64,000 nt of DNA from JANQPX01 sp050633905. GTDB lineage: Bacteria > Pseudomonadota > Alphaproteobacteria > Geminicoccales > Geminicoccaceae. The first letter of the stretch is position 1. Every line of letters begins with the position of its first letter. Positions 43,507 to 52,240 of the stretch are shown here, one piece after another. Under the pieces are notes generated by a model. That model saw only the letters and a list, made by a program, of their open reading frames with translations. It did no database searches and was not told the DNA's origin. The stretch is from NCBI GenBank assembly GCA_050633905.1, contig JBOEHJ010000001.1, positions 25,314-89,313 on the forward strand, in the 5' to 3' direction. The position numbers and the translations under genes were made by a program.

Positions 43507-46500
43507 TTAATCCTCCACCGAAGCCGCTTCGACCGTGAGGACATCACCGTCTTCCATTAGAGGCTTGAGCGCAGGGGCAAGTGCTTTTAGAAGTTGGGCT
43601 GGCAGCGAGCTGGTGAAGGTGTAGCGATCCGCGTCCTCGCCTGCGACGAAGATCGTGAGATTGCCAAAGAGGCGATCACCGATGAAGAAGACCACAGTTG
43701 CTGATCGATTGACGGCTTCGCTGGTCAAAAGATTGCCCCTGCGATCGAAGGTTTTCTTTCTATGATCACCTGTGCCGGTCTTGGCGCCGATAGGCATTGG
43801 GACACCATCGGCGCTATCAAACCCACCCCGAAGCCGCCGCGCCGTGCCGTTATCGACCACATCGATCATGGTACGCCGGACGACTGAGGCAATTTCCGGA
43901 AGCAGCACGCGTTTTGAGGCCTGTGCACGGCGCTCGAACTTGGTCTCATAGGGTGTTGCCGCGGCGAAATGGAGTGCTTTGATCCGCGTGGTCGGGCGAA
44001 GCATGCCGTCGTTCAACACGATACCGATCAGGGTCGCGAGTGCTTCTGGCCGATCAGCTGAACTACCGATCGAAGTCGCGTAAGACGGTACCAGTGAGCC
44101 AAAGGGATAGCCGAGCCTTTTCCAGGATGCATGGATCGAGATGAAGGCATCCTCCTCCAGAACCTCTCGGATGCGTTGATTTTGAGCGCGGTAACGATTG
44201 GTCTTGAAAAGCCAGGCGGAGCCCGCTTTTTGCGCTTCTATACTTGCAGCCTTGGCCTCTTGGAAGCTCGGCGCATGGTGGCTTTGAACATAGCGCCCAA
44301 GCCAAAGATTTAAGGGATGCAGGCGCACCAGATAAGCTTGATCGCTGAGCGTGAAGCGTTCCACATCATAGCTCTTGTAGAGCTTGGCGAGCTTTGCCGC
44401 CGACTGCGTTCCTGCGGCGCGCTGGGATCGCATGAAGGTCGAGAATTCATCGAGACTTGCGTTCGGGCGGATGAAGCGGTGAAGGGCAGCAAGCCTGTGC
44501 TTGGTCGGCCTGATTCGCCTGACCAGGTGATCGAGCGCCGCATCAGGGTCGAGATGGGCGAGTTCGCGGTGAAAGCGGCGCAGGAAGGTCATTGCCTCCT
44601 TATGGGCGAAGCGTTCCAGATAGGTGCGCCGCATGGGGTGGTTCCGATCCTTCAACACCGCATGTCCGGCTTCGCCGATATAGTAGTTGGTGATATCGCG
44701 CATCATTCGGATCAGGGGTAGATTGATCGAATGGCGCATCGCCTGGGCGACCGTCACTACCTGGTTATTGTGTTTCTTGTTAAAGTTGGCGAAGCGGTGG
44801 AGCCCGCCACCGGTGCGGAACCGCTCGTGGGGATTGGCGGAATAGCGCTTGGCCATCGCGGCTTCGAGGAGGTAGGTGGGCGAGCGATCGTCACTCCAGG
44901 CAAGGGTTTTAGCGACCCAGCGGGTCAGGGGATCAGGTCCCGTCCGGGCGATGGTCGAAAGTTCCCCATGATCGGCGTCGGCGAGGTCCTGATGTATTTG
45001 GGCGATCACTTCGAGATAGGTGATCAGCGTTCTGAGTTTTGCCGTCGAGCCAAGATCTAGCTTGGCGCCCTTGTTGAGGTCGAAGGGTTGATCGAGGTTA
45101 TCCGCTTGAACTCTGAGAGCATTTGCATCGTCGCCGCGTTCATAGACGGTAAGGCTGATCATCAAAGGATCGTTGCTTTGATTGCGCCGCAGGAGACGGT
45201 GCCCGTAGAGCCCGAGGCTCGATGCGGCTTCTGGATCTCGTAGGCTCTTCAAGACATTGGTCACTTGTTGCTGAGCAACGACATCGATGGTGCTGTCGAG
45301 AGTGAGATCAAAGCGGTCCAGTTCATACAGATTGTTGACACCCAGAAGCCCGAGCAGCTCGGTGCGAAGCGCATTCGCAGCCTTTTGCTCTAGATGGGAG
45401 CTTGTCTCGATGACTGGAGGTTGTTCTTGGAATGTCAGCTCGATGCCCAGGGCAGCTTCGCCGAGTTTTGCCTCGATGACGCCCTCTGCAATGAGGAGCC
45501 TGAGATGTTGATCAGAGAGTGCCACAAGGTCAGCTCTACCTTCCATCAGGTAATAGGAAGGCCGCCGTTGCGCGATCAGAAGGGCGAGAACCCGCTTATA
45601 GGCCTTCGCTTTGTTCCAAAGTTCGAAGATCGTCGGGGCCGGTTTTGACAGCAGCTGGTTGACGCGATCGAAATCAGCACCGAACCATGACCATAAGCCA
45701 TCGCCCAGCCCGTTGACCTCGCCAAAGCCGGCTCTGGCGCTGAGCGGTGTCCCGTTCAGGTAATTGAGAACGATCCCCTGGCGGTAATCGGTCGTATTGC
45801 TGCTCGGGTGATAGGCGCGCATGGTGGCTGAGACCATTTGACGAAGCTTGTCCGTCGGGCCATGGGTCTGGCCATCCCGGGAATGGCGGAATTTCTCAAG
45901 CTGTGTTGCCAAGGTACTGCCACCGGCTACATTCCTGCTTGGGTCGACCATCTGGATAGCGAGCCCAGGCAAGACGGCTGCGAGCCGGCTCCAATCGACG
46001 GCCGGATTGCGCCTTAGTTCATTGGGATCCAACAATTCGCGATTTTCGATGAAAAGAAGGGTTCGCGCGACCAAGGGCGGAATGGCCTCGAATGACGGGT
46101 AGACCCTCGCCGGAAAAGCGGCATCAGCAATGACGTCACCCTTGTGATCGATGAGCTTCAGGCCCGCCTGGTTCTTCTCATCGAAGATCGGAAAGCCACC
46201 GAGATCAACGAATTGCCGATGTCTTGAGGACAGGCCGGCTTGGCGGGTGACCTCAAACCCTCTGGTCTCCAGGCGATCCGAAAACCGGTCGAGATCGGCA
46301 TAGCCGAGACGTCGATTATGTGGCCCTTCGCTGGGATTGTAGGCATCGGGGTGGGGGCCTTCTTGAACATCAAAGGTCAATTCTTGGCCAATACCGTTCA
46401 AGATCTCAGATTGGAGCCAGGACGATTCGATCTCTGATGCGGCGACCGCCAGAAGAACAAGGCCTGCTGATACAGCAATACCGCGGCCGATCGTCCGTGA

Positions 46501-46518
46501 ACGCTTGTTCGAAGCCAT
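43507..46518 (-). CDS. Divergent class A penicillin-binding protein
   Basis: Bifunctional peptidoglycan glycosyltransferase/transpeptidase homologue of about 1003 residues, larger than usual PBP1A. One N-terminal membrane anchor (IAVSAGLVLLAVAAS). The GT51 domain has GGSTLATQLEKF (about 199-210), but the usual EDxxFxxHxG motif is ENRELL (158-163). The transpeptidase motifs are intact: STAK (S about 491), SIN in MRHSINLPL, and KTG in GAKTGTGDH (about 911). A roughly 170-residue basic helical insert separates SIN and KTG. ATG 46518 is chosen; an in-frame start at 46560 adds 14 residues. Stand-alone gene. Confidence 0.8.
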   Translation of the reverse strand: MASNKRSRTIGRGIAVSAGLVLLAVAASEIESSWLQSEILNGIGQELTFDVQEGPHPDAYNPSEGPHNRRLGYADLDRFSDRLETRGFEVTRQAGLSSRHRQFVDLGGFPIFDEKNQAGLKLIDHKGDVIADAAFPARVYPSFEAIPPLVARTLLFIENRELLDPNELRRNPAVDWSRLAAVLPGLAIQMVDPSRNVAGGSTLATQLEKFRHSRDGQTHGPTDKLRQMVSATMRAYHPSSNTTDYRQGIVLNYLNGTPLSARAGFGEVNGLGDGLWSWFGADFDRVNQLLSKPAPTIFELWNKAKAYKRVLALLIAQRRPSYYLMEGRADLVALSDQHLRLLIAEGVIEAKLGEAALGIELTFQEQPPVIETSSHLEQKAANALRTELLGLLGVNNLYELDRFDLTLDSTIDVVAQQQVTNVLKSLRDPEAASSLGLYGHRLLRRNQSNDPLMISLTVYERGDDANALRVQADNLDQPFDLNKGAKLDLGSTAKLRTLITYLEVIAQIHQDLADADHGELSTIARTGPDPLTRWVAKTLAWSDDRSPTYLLEAAMAKRYSANPHERFRTGGGLHRFANFNKKHNNQVVTVAQAMRHSINLPLIRMMRDITNYYIGEAGHAVLKDRNHPMRRTYLERFAHKEAMTFLRRFHRELAHLDPDAALDHLVRRIRPTKHRLAALHRFIRPNASLDEFSTFMRSQRAAGTQSAAKLAKLYKSYDVERFTLSDQAYLVRLHPLNLWLGRYVQSHHAPSFQEAKAASIEAQKAGSAWLFKTNRYRAQNQRIREVLEEDAFISIHASWKRLGYPFGSLVPSYATSIGSSADRPEALATLIGIVLNDGMLRPTTRIKALHFAAATPYETKFERRAQASKRVLLPEIASVVRRTMIDVVDNGTARRLRGGFDSADGVPMPIGAKTGTGDHRKKTFDRRGNLLTSEAVNRSATVVFFIGDRLFGNLTIFVAGEDADRYTFTSSLPAQLLKALAPALKPLMEDGDVLTVEAASVED

Positions 46519-46697
46519 GAGCAATCCCGATCTTGATGACGTTCCGGCAAACGTAATCAAAATAAAGATTGCAATCGATTGTGATGATTAGTTAACGAGT
46601 GTTCAGTATGATTAACGCATACAAAGTTACCCGAAATTAACCAGTATCATATTACTTCGCTATGGCTAAGAGGTTCGCAAGGTGAGTTATACCAACA

Positions 46698-47297
46698 CTA
46701 TCCAGCACGAACAGTCGAACCCGAAACCCGGCGAACGACCTCGCCATCGACGATACGCTCGAACAGAATATCCATGCCGATATCGGTCAGGATTCGCTGG
46801 TAAACCTGAAGCTCATAGCTGCCGTCTTCGAGGACAACGAAGGAGCAGGCGTGGAGTGTGTCGCCTTCGATGCGAGTCCAACGCACAGGGTCACCTTTGA
46901 TGACCTCCATATCGCTGCGTTCCTTGAAAAGGCTGCCTTCGCCGACTTCAATCATAAAGTTCTTGTCATCCGCCGGTTCGAAAATCGCTGTTTGCGACCA
47001 ACGCTTAACCCCAGGCAGGTCCCGCCGGCCATCGACCAAGCCAACCGTGACCCAATCGATCTTGAGCCCGGCCTTGCTGTGTGACGAGACAACGATATCG
47101 ATGTCGCGGAGTTGCTCGGTGCCCGTTTTTAGATCTTCGACAGAGGCCCGACCAACAAAGCTGCCGAAGAAACGGGAAAGATCGTCCGCCATCAAAGGTT
47201 GATAGCTAAACAAGGTCACAATAATGGTAAGTATAGCAAGGCGGCAGAACTGCTTGGCCAACTTGCCCGTTCCCAGGCTTGCACAAGGTCTGATCAT
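46698..47297 (-). CDS. Secreted protein of unknown function, tandem paralogue 2
   Basis: About 199 residues with a hydrophobic export signal (FCRLAILTIIVTLFSYQPLMA). The rest is beta-strand rich: FFGSFVGRASVED after the signal, WTRIEGDTLHACSFVVLEDG in the centre, and a terminus VSGSTVRAG. The centre and end match the upstream neighbour (WARIDSETLSVYSLKIDENG, LLVRAGG), so the two arose by tandem duplication. GGGGGGTGA, which holds the stop of the upstream gene, also acts as its Shine-Dalgarno, so the pair is translationally coupled. No family recognised; a lipocalin-like barrel is possible. Confidence 0.7.
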   Translation of the reverse strand: MIRPCASLGTGKLAKQFCRLAILTIIVTLFSYQPLMADDLSRFFGSFVGRASVEDLKTGTEQLRDIDIVVSSHSKAGLKIDWVTVGLVDGRRDLPGVKRWSQTAIFEPADDKNFMIEVGEGSLFKERSDMEVIKGDPVRWTRIEGDTLHACSFVVLEDGSYELQVYQRILTDIGMDILFERIVDGEVVRRVSGSTVRAG

Positions 47298-47304
47298 CAC
47301 CACT

Positions 47305-47859
47305 TCACCCCCCAGCCCGCACTAGAAGTCCCTTAATTGACATCTCGTCACCGAGTGCTTCGGTCTGCTGTCGATAATGCAAAGCGAGCCCGCCATCAGT
47401 CCTAACCCAGCTGTAGTGATCGAGGTCGAACTGGCCGTTCTCATCGATCTTCAGGCTGTATACGGAGAGCGTTTCGCTATCAATGCGGGCCCAAAGGAGG
47501 TTTTCGCCGTCCAGTGGATTGCCCGTTTCGGGGGAGGCGAACATTTGGTCGAGAAATGAGCCGTCCTCAGGCTGGGCTTCAAAAACGCCATCGCGATCGG
47601 TCTTTGCAAAATAAGCTATAAGCGGTTGACCGCTCAGTGCCTCTTCACCATTCGGGCTGAGGTCATTCCAGGAAAGTTCGAAGCCATCGTCACGCTCTTC
47701 GATCTCAATACCGATCATCTCAGCCTCGACGGTATCATACGGCTTTTCAATGGTTTGACCTGACCATGGGCCGGCAAACTCTGAGACTAGCGACGCACTG
47801 CTCGCCGTCGTTGTCAAGAGAACGGACGCCAGAAGCGAGGCGATCACCCATCTGACCAT
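47305..47859 (-). CDS. Secreted protein of unknown function, tandem paralogue 1
   Basis: 184 residues with a signal peptide (IASLLASVLLTTTASSASL) followed by FAGPWSGQTI, a small beta-rich domain with many Asp/Glu, and WARIDSETLSVYSLKIDENG. The C terminus SIKGLLVRAGG parallels that of the gene downstream. Probably periplasmic or surface-exposed. First gene of a two-gene unit, divergent from nothing recognisable. Function unknown. Confidence 0.7.
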   Translation of the reverse strand: MVRWVIASLLASVLLTTTASSASLVSEFAGPWSGQTIEKPYDTVEAEMIGIEIEERDDGFELSWNDLSPNGEEALSGQPLIAYFAKTDRDGVFEAQPEDGSFLDQMFASPETGNPLDGENLLWARIDSETLSVYSLKIDENGQFDLDHYSWVRTDGGLALHYRQQTEALGDEMSIKGLLVRAGG

Positions 47860-48020
47860 GCTGTCCGATCCCCCATGTCGCCGACGTCTGCCGCTACGAT
47901 AAAATCTATGATTTGATAGCTTTAGGTCGCCACTCGGGGGATCGCAAGCTTAGATTTCCACCCTAGCGTGCTCGTGAACGCCGCGCTGACGAAAAAACCT
48001 CATCTCTTGATAGGTGGCGA

Positions 48021-48686
48021 TCAGGCGACGGCATCGGTCTGGGCAACATCGAGAAGCCCCGCTAGGACCTCAGGTGCTTGAGCGCCGGAGATGACATGCT
48101 CCCGGTTCACCAGGTAAAGGGGCACACCTTGCACACCCATCATGGTCGCCCGTTGGTGACTGCGAATGATATCGGCGCCATAATCGTCACCCGCAAAGAG
48201 AGCCTCGATCACGCCCCGTTCAATCCCCATTTTTTCACCGAGCGCGAGCAGAACGTTCTGTTTGCCGATATCAAGCCCCTCTTCGAAAAGGGCTTTAAAC
48301 AATGTATCGATCATCAAGCGCTCAGATCCCTGGCTTCGGGCGAGAAGGATGAGGCGCTGAGCAGCAACAGTGTTGGGGGTACGCGGCATGTCCTCGAAAG
48401 CAAAGGGAATACCTTCCTCGGCGCCTGCATCCCGAATGCGCTGATAAATCTGCTTGGCTTGTGCATCGCCACCGAACTTGGAGCGAAGATAGGTCTGGCG
48501 ATCCATGCCTTCCTTGGGAAGCTGCGGGTTGAGGAGATAGGGCCACCAGACCAGCCGGACATCGATGTCGGGTCGAAGCGCAAAGGCTTTTTTAAGGCGG
48601 ACCAGGCCGATATAGCACCATGGGCAGGCAAGGTCGGCAATCATCTCGACAATGGTCGGTTCGGTCCCGTTCGTTGTCGCTGACAT
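48021..48686 (-). CDS. DsbA-family (FrnE-like) oxidoreductase
   Basis: Thioredoxin-fold protein with helical insertion, 221 residues, in the 2-hydroxychromene isomerase/FrnE group. The redox motif CPWC is at residues 21-24 (IADLACPWCYIG), and the cis-Pro loop is GVQGVPLYLV. There is no signal peptide, so it is cytosolic, unlike true DsbA. It probably handles glutathione-type or polyketide-like thiol redox chemistry; the partner is unknown. Single gene. Confidence 0.88.
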   Translation of the reverse strand: MSATTNGTEPTIVEMIADLACPWCYIGLVRLKKAFALRPDIDVRLVWWPYLLNPQLPKEGMDRQTYLRSKFGGDAQAKQIYQRIRDAGAEEGIPFAFEDMPRTPNTVAAQRLILLARSQGSERLMIDTLFKALFEEGLDIGKQNVLLALGEKMGIERGVIEALFAGDDYGADIIRSHQRATMMGVQGVPLYLVNREHVISGAQAPEVLAGLLDVAQTDAVA

Positions 48687-48818
48687 TGATTTATCCTTTT
48701 CGCGCCGGCCTCATATCGCCCGGCTCTCCTCGATTACATCTTTAGAAACATGGTATGCTGGCGCATCATGTCGATAGGCGGAAAGATCTTCTTTTGCATG
48801 ACCACGAAAGACAGCCCC

Positions 48819-49958
48819 TCAGTCATCCAGCCGGTAGCGCTTGATGATATCCGGATCAAGCTCGATCCCGAGGCCTGGTCCGTCAGGGACGGTGACCATG
48901 CCATTGACTGCTTCCAGAGGTTTGATCAAGAGCTTGTCGCGCAGCGGGTTCTCGCCAACATCATATTCGAGCAGGCGTGGCGTCGGCTGATGGTCGCTGT
49001 GTGGGTAGTCCGGCATCGATGAGAGAAAATGCAGGGCTGCGGCCAGGCCAACGGCACTTCCCCAGCAATGGGGCGAATAGCGGAGATTATGGATCTGACA
49101 GAGGGTGACAATGCCCTTAGCCTGATCGAAGCCGCCACAAAGGGTCAGGTCCGGCTGCAGAATGTCGGCAGCGCGGGGATGCGTTAGCCTGGCAAAATCG
49201 TGGATCGTGAACAGTGCTTCCCCGGTGGCAACGGGCATCGTGCCCCGACGCCCAAGCTCTCGATAGCCAAGAACATCTTGAGGCGGAAGCGGTTCCTCAT
49301 AGAAATGGATACCATGGGCTGTGATCCGAGACATACTCTCAAGGGTCAGGTCGACCGTGTAATTGCCATTGGCGTCCACCATAATGAGCGTGTCATCGCC
49401 CAGTAGCTCGCGAGCGAGCGCGCAGCGTGCCTCATCCGATGTCGGGCTCATGCCGATCTTGATCTTGGCTGCGGGAAAGCCGAGTTCGGCAAAATATTCA
49501 AGCTGGGTCGGCAGCTGGTTTTCGGGATCGTCGGTAATATAGCCGTCTGAAGCATAGGCAGGTATCTGCTCCTTGCCACGTCCTCCAAGGAGGTTGGCCA
49601 CCGACACGCCCAGCGTCTTACCCAGCGCATCGTAGCAAGCGATGTTGATGCCGCTGTAGCAGGCGGTCATCTGGTTCTGCAACCCGAGATGGTAGCGTCT
49701 GGAAATCAGATCGGACCAAACCAGCTCAGGTTCGAACAATGATCGGCCGATGAAGGCGTCTTTCATCAGATCCAGATAGCCAATCGTGGCCTTGAGCGGT
49801 CCGAAAGCCTCGCCGATGCCGACCAAGCCGTCTTCGGTTTCAACCTCGATCAATCCGGATTCACGGCTTGCGACTTTGCCCCGTGCCATGCCGTAAGCTT
49901 TGCCTTCACCCATGATGAACGCCAGTGGGATCAGGCGGATATCGCGAATCGTGGTCAA
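48819..49958 (-). CDS. Mandelate racemase-type enolase-superfamily enzyme
   Basis: 379-residue TIM-barrel enzyme that abstracts a proton next to a carboxylate, usually as an acid-sugar dehydratase or racemase. The N-terminal capping domain is followed by the KxK catalytic pair in AAKIKIGMSP, metal ligands in MVDANGNYTVD, FYEEPLPPQD and ATGEALFT, and the Asp/His dyad region ILQPDLTLCGG and YSPHCWGSAVG. These place it in the mandelate racemase subgroup. The substrate is not identifiable. Same strand as, and just upstream of, unrelated dsbA-like coding. Confidence 0.88.
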   Translation of the reverse strand: MTTIRDIRLIPLAFIMGEGKAYGMARGKVASRESGLIEVETEDGLVGIGEAFGPLKATIGYLDLMKDAFIGRSLFEPELVWSDLISRRYHLGLQNQMTACYSGINIACYDALGKTLGVSVANLLGGRGKEQIPAYASDGYITDDPENQLPTQLEYFAELGFPAAKIKIGMSPTSDEARCALARELLGDDTLIMVDANGNYTVDLTLESMSRITAHGIHFYEEPLPPQDVLGYRELGRRGTMPVATGEALFTIHDFARLTHPRAADILQPDLTLCGGFDQAKGIVTLCQIHNLRYSPHCWGSAVGLAAALHFLSSMPDYPHSDHQPTPRLLEYDVGENPLRDKLLIKPLEAVNGMVTVPDGPGLGIELDPDIIKRYRLDD

Positions 49959-49992
49959 GGAACGTTTCCTTCGATAGCTCTTCTTTCCTGAA

Positions 49993-51426
49993 TTACCGTC
50001 TCAGCGGCTTGAGGTCCGGGACCGGGCGCTGCAACCCGTCGATATCGTTCAAGGCCGTCTCCAGAGCCTGTGCGATGGCCAACACACGAACGTCACCGCC
50101 ACGTTTGCCGCAGACCTGAATGCCAAATGGCATCCCGTTGTGATCAAGGCCGCAGGGCAGGCAGACCACGGGATGGCTGGTCAGGGTCAGGCCATAGGCA
50201 AGGGCCAGCCAGTGGAAATAGGTGCGCAGCACTTCACCATTGATTTCGGTCGGATAGAGCTGGGCATGGGGGAAGGGAGAGACGGACATGGCCGGGCAAA
50301 TCAGGATGTCGTAATCCTGCATGAAGGACACGAACTGGCGGTAAATTCGGGTATGCGCGGTCATGCCATTGGCCACGTCCGTCATGTTCATGAGCAGGCC
50401 CTGTTCGACATTGGCCACGATATTCGGGCCGAGCATGTCCGGCGTCTCGTAATAAACCTGCTTATGCGCAGCAACAAAACTGAGTGCTCGGTTAATCTCG
50501 AAGGCCTCATCGGCCCCCTCCATGGGTGGATTGGCGGCATTGGCTCCGGCGAAAAGGGGTTCGATCCTGGCCATGGCGGCCTTGAAGGTCTTGCGGATAT
50601 CGTTGTCGATCGGAGCAAAGCCGAGATCCTCGCTAATCGCAACGTTGATGCCGCCAAGGTCGACCTCCGGCAGAGGCGAGAGCCCGGATTTGTCGATGGG
50701 ATAGGCGAGCGGATCGCGCGGATCGTCATCCGCCATCGCTTGGTAGAGCAAGGCGAGGTCGGCGACGGATCGCGCCATCGGTCCTTGTACGCCGAGCGGT
50801 GAGTAGCCGAGCTGTGCGGTTTCATCGGCGATTGCGCCCGGAGTCGGACGCATCCCGACAACGCCGCAATAGGCAGCCGGATTACGCAGACTACCGCCCA
50901 TATCGGAACCCGTTGCTAATGGCACCATGCCAGTTGCCAGCGCTACCGCCGAGCCGCCCGACGAGCCGGCACAGGTTTTTCCGGGATCGAAGGGATTGCC
51001 GGTAGCGCCGTAAACCGGATTCACGGTGTTGGCGCCGGCACCGAATTCCGGCGTGTTGGTCTTGCCGACCACGATACCGCCATGGCCGCGCAGGGCTGTA
51101 ACCTGGCGCTCGTCAGCCTCCGGCACAAATGTCCCGAATTGTGGGGAGCCAAAGGTCGTCCGAATACCCTCGGTCAGCACAAGGTCCTTGATCCCGACCG
51201 GCAGACCGTGAAGCGGTGGAAGGGGCTCGCCATCGAGGACAGCCTTCTCGGCGGCCACAGCTTCGCTTGCCGCACGCTCGAAGCTATCGGCGACGATCGC
51301 ATTGAGCGTACCGTTGACCTGATCGATACGTTGCCTGCAGGAAGCGAGAAGCTCGACCGGCGAAATCTCCTTGGCGCCGATCAACTGTCGAAGATCAACT
51401 GCAAGGCGATCACAAAGCTCGGTCAT
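49993..51426 (-). CDS. Amidase signature-family hydrolase
   Basis: Ser-cisSer-Lys amidase of 477 residues. The catalytic Lys is in PVGIKDLVLTEGI (about residue 74), and the two Ser are in TCAGSSGGSAVALATGMVPL and the following GSDMGGSLRNPAAYCGV. Relatives hydrolyse small amides or carbamoyl compounds. It lies about 800 bp from the molybdenum hydroxylase operon on the opposite strand and could open an N-heterocycle or lactam produced by it, but no direct link is visible. Confidence 0.88.
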   Translation of the reverse strand: MTELCDRLAVDLRQLIGAKEISPVELLASCRQRIDQVNGTLNAIVADSFERAASEAVAAEKAVLDGEPLPPLHGLPVGIKDLVLTEGIRTTFGSPQFGTFVPEADERQVTALRGHGGIVVGKTNTPEFGAGANTVNPVYGATGNPFDPGKTCAGSSGGSAVALATGMVPLATGSDMGGSLRNPAAYCGVVGMRPTPGAIADETAQLGYSPLGVQGPMARSVADLALLYQAMADDDPRDPLAYPIDKSGLSPLPEVDLGGINVAISEDLGFAPIDNDIRKTFKAAMARIEPLFAGANAANPPMEGADEAFEINRALSFVAAHKQVYYETPDMLGPNIVANVEQGLLMNMTDVANGMTAHTRIYRQFVSFMQDYDILICPAMSVSPFPHAQLYPTEINGEVLRTYFHWLALAYGLTLTSHPVVCLPCGLDHNGMPFGIQVCGKRGGDVRVLAIAQALETALNDIDGLQRPVPDLKPLRR

Positions 51427-51724
51427 CTAGTGTCTCCAGCATGTGCATTCTGGGCGATATCTAGCCTTTGCATGGGCTTTCCTTGTGTGTTGATCGCTTT
51501 AGGCGATGATCAAAGCGTAGCCTCTGGCCCTCTGCCTGGCCAGAGGCTGGCATGATGAGCCGCGATGGGAGGCAACAACCTCCTGCAAGCGAGCCTCGAT
51601 ATCGTCATTGCGACATCGCCAGCACTGCTCGATGGTGGGGCTTGTGTCGAAAAGGGTCCTTGCGTTCTCGTTATCAGCCTGTCGGCAGCAGTGACCAGGC
51701 GAAGAAACCACTCGAAAATATCTC
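51427..51724. other. Gap upstream of the amidase gene
   Basis: About 300 bp without a gene. It holds a strong palindrome, GCCTCTGGCC-CTCTGCCT-GGCCAGAGGC (51520-51547), and TTGATCGC...GCGATGATCAA at 51490-51513. They lie 60-120 bp upstream of the amidase start and could be operator sites for it; without a T run they are not good terminators. Confidence 0.4.
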
Positions 51725-51813
51725 AACTTGGCCCCGACGATGACCGGTATACCCTCGAACCTGAAGGCTCATTCTCCAAAGGCCTCAAGAACCAAATGAT
51801 GTGGTCACACCAC
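51725..51813 (-). repeat. Dispersed 3'-UTR double-hairpin element, copy F
   Basis: Core GTGGT-CAC-ACCAC (51801-51813) is a perfect 5-bp stem and shares its last base with the TAG of the membrane-protein gene. AACCAAATGAT precedes it on the plus strand. The distal head AACTTGG is at 51725-51731. Same position relative to the stop codon as copy B. Confidence 0.65.
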
Positions 51814-52076
51814 TAAAGATCGAATTCTGCGCCGCAATGTCGGCAGATCCGAGCATGCATGAAGCGGAAACGGTAGCCGTAGAGCCTGCTGCAGCCGGGG
51901 CAGGGTTGCTTGGCTTGGATCAACCAGGCAACGGTTCCAGCGATGACGATGGCGCTAAGGGTGAGGGTATTGAGTTCGGCGGTCGCAAAGCCGAGCACGT
52001 GCATCAGGGCAAGCAGAATTACGGCAAGCACGGTGACGGATGAGGCGATTGAACTCAACATCTTGCTGGATGGCAT
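51813..52076 (-). CDS. Small membrane protein with C-terminal zinc ribbon
   Basis: 87 residues from the ATG at 52076; longer in-frame starts back to 52172 exist and none has a clear Shine-Dalgarno. Two hydrophobic segments (VTVLAVILLALMHVLGFATA, LSAIVIAGTVAWLIQ) are followed by a cytosolic tail CPGCSRLYGYRFRFM...CRHCG, a four-Cys zinc-ribbon pattern. No family recognised. The gene is divergent from the molybdenum hydroxylase operon and ends directly in a dispersed hairpin element. Confidence 0.55.
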   Translation of the reverse strand: MPSSKMLSSIASSVTVLAVILLALMHVLGFATAELNTLTLSAIVIAGTVAWLIQAKQPCPGCSRLYGYRFRFMHARICRHCGAEFDL

Positions 52077-52240
52077 CGGCTGATCGTCTCTAAGGCTAGG
52101 TTGATGTCCTCTAAGGGCTCTAATGGATTTGCCCGCTGCCGCCAAGTCCAATCGCGTGCTGAGGTTTGACAAGCCTCTAGGGGCGGTTCAAGCTCAGAAA
52201 TCTTAAAGCATATCTCGGAGGTATCTGAGAGCAGAGCAGG

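Noticed and set aside
51801..51813. GTGGTCACACCAC read as a GntR/FadR-type operator (TGGT-n-ACCA)
   Set aside because: The match is real, but copies lie behind stop codons rather than in promoters, the central pair covaries instead of staying fixed, and no GntR gene is present.
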